8,515 nucleotides of DNA from the NCBI GenBank assembly GCA_030524065.1, contig JAUNHF010000064.1, positions 1 through 8,515 of the forward strand. Direction: 5' to 3'. A program made the translations under genes and the position numbers. The notes under the pieces were generated by a model. That model searched no databases and was not told the origin of the DNA. It saw only the letters and a list, made by a program, of their open reading frames with translations. Positions 5,898 to 8,515 of this stretch are shown piece after piece. The number at the start of each line of letters is the position of its first letter. Position 1 is the stretch's first letter. This DNA comes from Deinococcus sp. (GTDB lineage Bacteria; Deinococcota; Deinococci; Deinococcales; Deinococcaceae).

Positions 5898-6707
5898 TCA
5901 GGTCAGCAGCAAGTCACCCTGCGCGGAACTTTGTTCCCACAGCCAGTCGCGCAGGGCGCGGCCACCGCCGGCAACGGGGCCTAGTCCGGGCAGATGGTCC
6001 AGCAGCTCGCGGCGCAGGTCGGCGGGGCTCAGGCCGCGCTCCAGCAGCTGCCGCAGCGATTTGTGGCCGTCCAGCAGGCGCATGACCGGGCTATGGCGCA
6101 GCGCCTGAGGCTCACGGCAAGCCGGTAGAACCAGACTGTCCCACTCGAAACTGCCAGGAACGGGCTGGATAAAGCCCGCCCGCTGCAAGGCGGCCAGCTG
6201 CTCGCAGACCCCGTGCAGCGGCTGGCCGGTAAAGGCCGCCACCCAGTGGGCGCTGGCGCCGCCCGGCTGGTCGAACGGAAACACCTCGCCGCAAAAACGC
6301 TGCGCGGGGCTGAGAATCTGCTCACAGCTGCGCGGCCACTCGTCGCTCAGGCGGGCCCATTCGCCCAGCAGGCTACGCAGGGGTGCCAGCGGCGGCGCAG
6401 GACTCAGCGGAGCCGGAGCCTGCCAGAATTCGGCGCAGCCCGTACTTGCCGCCTGCGGAAAGCTGTACAGGGCGTCCAGCCCCTGCCAGTCCAAAATGGC
6501 GGCCGCCGTCACCTCGCCGCGCACCACCTGCAGTTCCAGCGGCAGCACACCGCTGCCCAGGTGTGCTTCTATCTGCAGCCGGCCCGTCTGCGACGTGCTG
6601 TGGATCAGTTCCATCACCGAAGTCAGCGGCACCTGCCAAAGCTCGGCCCGCAGTCCCAGCACCTCACCGCTGGCACGGTCGGCCAAATTTGCCCCATTCG
6701 GTTTCAT
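5898..6707 (-). CDS. DUF4388 (PATAN-type) domain protein
   Basis: 269 residues. Positions 25-97 match DUF4388: a PLTSVMELIHSTSQTGRLQI opening, which is the family's 'TGRL' strand, then alternating strands with LELQVVRGEVTAAA (57-70), the G76/A79 helix of the 'G..AL' motif, and a closing aromatic EFWQAP (93-98). In other bacteria this domain is often joined to response regulators or GTPase-signalling modules, as a protein-interaction or sensing unit; its biochemical role is not settled. Residues 98-106 are a P/A linker. Residues 160-184 (GQPLHGVCEQL..LQRAGFIQPV) look like the recognition end of a winged-helix-like fold, and residues 207-240 form a further helical part. I do not recognise the C-terminal part. 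No signal peptide or membrane span is seen. The ATG at 6707 is preceded by a -10 box 7 nt upstream and a short GGGA. A TPR gene lies 66 nt upstream on the same strand, so the two may work together. Confidence 0.75.
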   Translation of the reverse strand: MKPNGANLADRASGEVLGLRAELWQVPLTSVMELIHSTSQTGRLQIEAHLGSGVLPLELQVVRGEVTAAAILDWQGLDALYSFPQAASTGCAEFWQAPAPLSPAPPLAPLRSLLGEWARLSDEWPRSCEQILSPAQRFCGEVFPFDQPGGASAHWVAAFTGQPLHGVCEQLAALQRAGFIQPVPGSFEWDSLVLPACREPQALRHSPVMRLLDGHKSLRQLLERGLSPADLRRELLDHLPGLGPVAGGGRALRDWLWEQSSAQGDLLLT

Positions 6708-6714
6708 TTATCCC

Positions 6715-6720
6715 AGTTTA
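6715..6720 (-). promoter_or_regulatory. -10 box of a leaderless promoter for the DUF4388 gene
   Basis: TAAACT is followed by GGGATAA and the ATG at 6707, a 7-nt spacing. The GGGA could also act as a Shine-Dalgarno, but it is only three bases from the ATG, too close for that use. It lies in the 66-nt gap after the TPR gene. An imperfectly informative small inverted repeat, CGTG-CCA-CACG (6726-6736), lies just upstream of the box. Confidence 0.5.
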
Positions 6721-6773
6721 AAGTTCGTGCCACACGGCCATCTCACACAGCCGGAGTGGAACAGTTCACCGCG

Positions 6774-7688
6774 TCAGGGTGCGCGGCCGGCGCTGCCCGA
6801 CAGCCACAGCCACATGAAAAACAGCAGCAACCCCAGCACAGTCCAGGCGGCACGCGGCATGCGGGGCAGGCCGGCCAGCTCGCGCCGGGCCTGGTCACTG
6901 CTGCGGGTTCCCGACTGTCGGTAATCCAGCCGCTGCGCCCGCTTGAGCGCCTGCACCGCTTCGCCGCGCTTGCCCTGGCGGCGCAACACCACCCCCAGGT
7001 TCTGCCAAGCGGCGTGGTGGTCGGGGTTCAGTTCCAGGGCGCGGCGCAGGTCGGTTTCGGCGCAGGCGTCATCGCCGCGCTCGGCGGCCAGCCCGGCGCG
7101 GTTGGTCAGGGCGCGGTAGTGGCCGGGGTCAGCGGCCAGCGCCTGCGCGAAGGCAAAGCCGGCCTGCTGCGGGTCACTTGCTTCGGCGGCCAGCACGCCC
7201 AGCAGGTTCCAGCCCTCGGCGCGGGTCAGCGGATGGCGCAGCGCTCCGGCCAGCGCCCGCTGCGCCTCGTCCGGCGACTGCCAGCGCTTGAGTGAACTCA
7301 GCGCCCGTAGGTGGGCGGGCAGCTGCGGGTCGCGCAGCAAAGCCTGAACCTGCACCGCCGTACGTGGGGGCGGCGCCTCGGCCGGTGGCTGGGCGTCCGG
7401 CGAGGGAGTGTCCAGCTGAGGCCCGCCTGAATGCACTTCCTTGGACTGCACACTGCTGGAGTGCAGGTGATCCGCCCGCAGCTCGGCCAGCCAGGCGTCC
7501 AGCGCGCTGAGGGCCTGCTCCGGGCGCTTGTCGCGCAGCAGGCGGCGCAGTTCCAGCCAGGTGTCCAGGGCGGCCACTTCCAGTGGGCCTGCTCCGGCGG
7601 CGCGGGCCTGCACCAGCGCCTGCTCCAGCGGGTCGCTGGCCCGCTCTGCTTGCGGCGGCAGGGCAGCTGAAGGGGGCAAAGAGGTCAC
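6774..7688 (-). CDS. TPR protein with C-terminal membrane anchor
   Basis: 304 residues. Three consecutive 34-residue tetratricopeptide repeats are visible at about 157-190, 191-224 and 225-258; each has the W/Y-LG-A-P spacing, for example AWQNLGVVLRRQGKRGEAV and LELNPDH. Residues 280-297 are one hydrophobic helix (AWTVLGLLLFFMWLWL) close to the C-terminus, preceded by RMPR and followed by GRAP, so the protein is probably tail-anchored with its bulk in the cytoplasm. Residues 20-72 are helical, and 75-112 form a P/S/A-rich linker of low complexity. TPRs bind other proteins, so this is likely a membrane-bound scaffold; the partner is unknown, the neighbouring DUF4388 protein being one candidate. 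The GTG start at 7688 has a TAGACT box 6 nt before it; GGGG inside that gap might also serve a ribosome. It lies 68 nt after the hydrate dehydratase gene on the same strand. Confidence 0.8.
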   Translation of the reverse strand: MTSLPPSAALPPQAERASDPLEQALVQARAAGAGPLEVAALDTWLELRRLLRDKRPEQALSALDAWLAELRADHLHSSSVQSKEVHSGGPQLDTPSPDAQPPAEAPPPRTAVQVQALLRDPQLPAHLRALSSLKRWQSPDEAQRALAGALRHPLTRAEGWNLLGVLAAEASDPQQAGFAFAQALAADPGHYRALTNRAGLAAERGDDACAETDLRRALELNPDHHAAWQNLGVVLRRQGKRGEAVQALKRAQRLDYRQSGTRSSDQARRELAGLPRMPRAAWTVLGLLLFFMWLWLSGSAGRAP

Positions 7689-7694
7689 CGCCCC

Positions 7695-7700
7695 AGTCTA
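7695..7700 (-). promoter_or_regulatory. -10 box of a leaderless promoter for the TPR gene
   Basis: TAGACT, then GGGGCG, then the GTG at 7688: a 6-nt spacing. It lies in the 68-nt gap after the hydrate dehydratase gene. The GGGG could be read as a Shine-Dalgarno but is only two bases from the start codon. No -35 box is recognisable in the very GC-rich DNA upstream. Confidence 0.45.
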
Positions 7701-7756
7701 AGCCCGGCCGGGGCCAGAGCGGCAGCTGGAATAAAGCCCATCCAGACCAGGTACCT

Positions 7757-8515
7757 TCAGCGGGGCGCGGAGGTGCGGCGCGGGTCGGCGCCTGGCCCAC
7801 TCAGGTCTGCCCAGGCCCCGCCCAGCTCGGCTGCCACGCCCGACGCGCTCAGGCCGTAGCCGAAGCGCCGCGCCGCCCGCTCACCGGCGCGGGCATGCAG
7901 GCGCACCCCAGCCTGCGCCGCCTGGGCCGGCGCCATTCCAGCAGCCAGCAGCGCCGCCAGCAGGCCGGCCAGCATGTCGCCCATGCCCGCGCTCGCCATG
8001 CCGGGATGCCCGCCCCGCGACACGCTCAGGCCACCGTCCCAGGCCACCACACTGGGTCCACCTTTGAGGACCACCACGCCGCCGTAACGCTCCTGCAAGG
8101 CCTGCGCGCTGCCCAGCGGATCGGCGGTGACGGCGGCCACGTCACACTCCAGCAGCCGCGCCGCCTCGCCGGGGTGCGGGGTCCACAGGCAGCGGCTGTG
8201 GCCCAGGCCGCTCAGGTCCGGCTCCAGCGCGTCGGCGTCCAGCACGGTGGGAATGTCCCAGCGCAGCACCTCGCGGGCCAGGGCAGCGGCCTGCGGCCCC
8301 AGGCCCATGCCCAGCGCCAGCGCGTCGGGGCGCCGGCTTTCGTGGTGCGCCCAGTCAGTTAGCGAAGCGTGCCGGGTGCGCATCAACTCCGGCATCACCA
8401 GCGGCAATTCGGCCTGCGAGTGCAGCGTGACCAGCCCCGCGCCGGCCCGCAGAGCCCCCACGCCGGCCATGACCGGGGCACCTTCCATCCCGGCCGAGCC
8501 GCCCACCACCCACAC
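7757..8515 (-). CDS. nnrD: ADP-dependent (S)-NAD(P)H-hydrate dehydratase, C-terminal part (5' end outside window)
   Basis: The visible 252 residues are a ribokinase-like YjeF C-terminal domain. It repairs NADHX and NADPHX, the hydrated, damaged forms of NADH and NADPH, using ADP (ATP in eukaryotes), in the cytosol. Visible motifs are VVGGSAGMEGAP at the start (3-14), ALRAGAGLV (21-29), VLDADAL (91-97), TPHPGEAARLL (112-122), VLKGG (149-153) and GGHPGMASAGMGDML (168-182), in which D180 is the catalytic aspartate of the GxGD anion-hole motif. The usual sequence there is GTGDVL, so GMGDML is a mild variant. The first in-window codon is a GTG within the VWVVGGS strand and is not the true start; the family normally has residues, often a whole epimerase (NnrE) domain, before it. 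The gene therefore continues past 8515, and whether it is a fusion cannot be seen. The last 20 residues are poorly conserved. Confidence 0.9.
   Translation of the reverse strand: MWVVGGSAGMEGAPVMAGVGALRAGAGLVTLHSQAELPLVMPELMRTRHASLTDWAHHESRRPDALALGMGLGPQAAALAREVLRWDIPTVLDADALEPDLSGLGHSRCLWTPHPGEAARLLECDVAAVTADPLGSAQALQERYGGVVVLKGGPSVVAWDGGLSVSRGGHPGMASAGMGDMLAGLLAALLAAGMAPAQAAQAGVRLHARAGERAARRFGYGLSASGVAAELGGAWADLSGPGADPRRTSAPR

Noticed and set aside
4712..6085. 457-codon plus-strand frame opposite the fusion gene
   Set aside because: It is a reverse-frame artefact of GC-rich coding DNA. It crosses the intergenic gap at 5810-5897, has Q/G/R-biased composition and no motif.
6213..7295. 360-codon plus-strand frame opposite the DUF4388 and TPR genes
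   Set aside because: It spans two good minus-strand genes and their promoter gap, and has a shadow-type composition.
7583..8362. 259-codon plus-strand frame opposite the TPR and hydrate dehydratase genes
   Set aside because: The minus strand has all the hydrate dehydratase motifs, and this frame has none.

Overview
The window is GC-rich DNA (about two thirds G+C by eye) with densely packed genes and short spacers. It probably comes from the chromosome of a Deinococcus or close relative. The gene content points that way: an MEP-pathway IspH, a DUF4388 protein beside a TPR protein, and a PlsY-like/acyl-ACP-reductase-like fusion. So does the promoter style, in which a -10 box TAnnnT sits 6-7 nt before start codons that mostly lack a Shine-Dalgarno sequence; this leaderless type is known to be common in Deinococcus. 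The genus call is inference. I see no RNA gene, IS element, CRISPR array or prophage.

Layout: positions 1-139 are non-coding and hold a terminator-like hairpin (30-64), a 20-bp palindrome (88-107) and a promoter. Two plus-strand genes follow: a DadA-type FAD oxidoreductase (140-1285) and an 81-residue single-span membrane protein (1313-1558). The rest is minus strand. Read in the direction of transcription (right to left) it carries: the C-terminal part of an NAD(P)H-hydrate dehydratase (7757-8515, cut by the window edge); a tail-anchored TPR protein (6774-7688); a DUF4388 protein (5898-6707); the PlsY-like/reductase fusion (4133-5809); a secreted two-HKD phospholipase D-family protein (2561-4036); and ispH (1560-2561). 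The two strands meet tail to tail with one base between stop codons at 1559.

The most interesting gene is 4133-5809. Its N-terminal third looks like the membrane acyltransferase PlsY, with its third motif altered. Its C-terminal two thirds look like cyanobacterial fatty acyl-ACP reductase, with the Rossmann loop and the cysteine expected to carry the acyl group both present. Deinococcus membranes are known for phosphoglycolipids carrying long-chain alkylamines; a fatty-aldehyde-forming enzyme tied to a lipid-acyltransferase scaffold is a plausible source of that chain. This is a hypothesis, not something the sequence proves. The next genes downstream, an exported PLD-family enzyme and ispH, also belong to lipid or isoprenoid chemistry, and those two are translationally coupled.

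Six of the seven genes whose starts are visible have the TAnnnT-N6/7-start arrangement. The exception, ispH, overlaps the gene before it. So most genes here may have their own leaderless promoter even where they lie head to tail.
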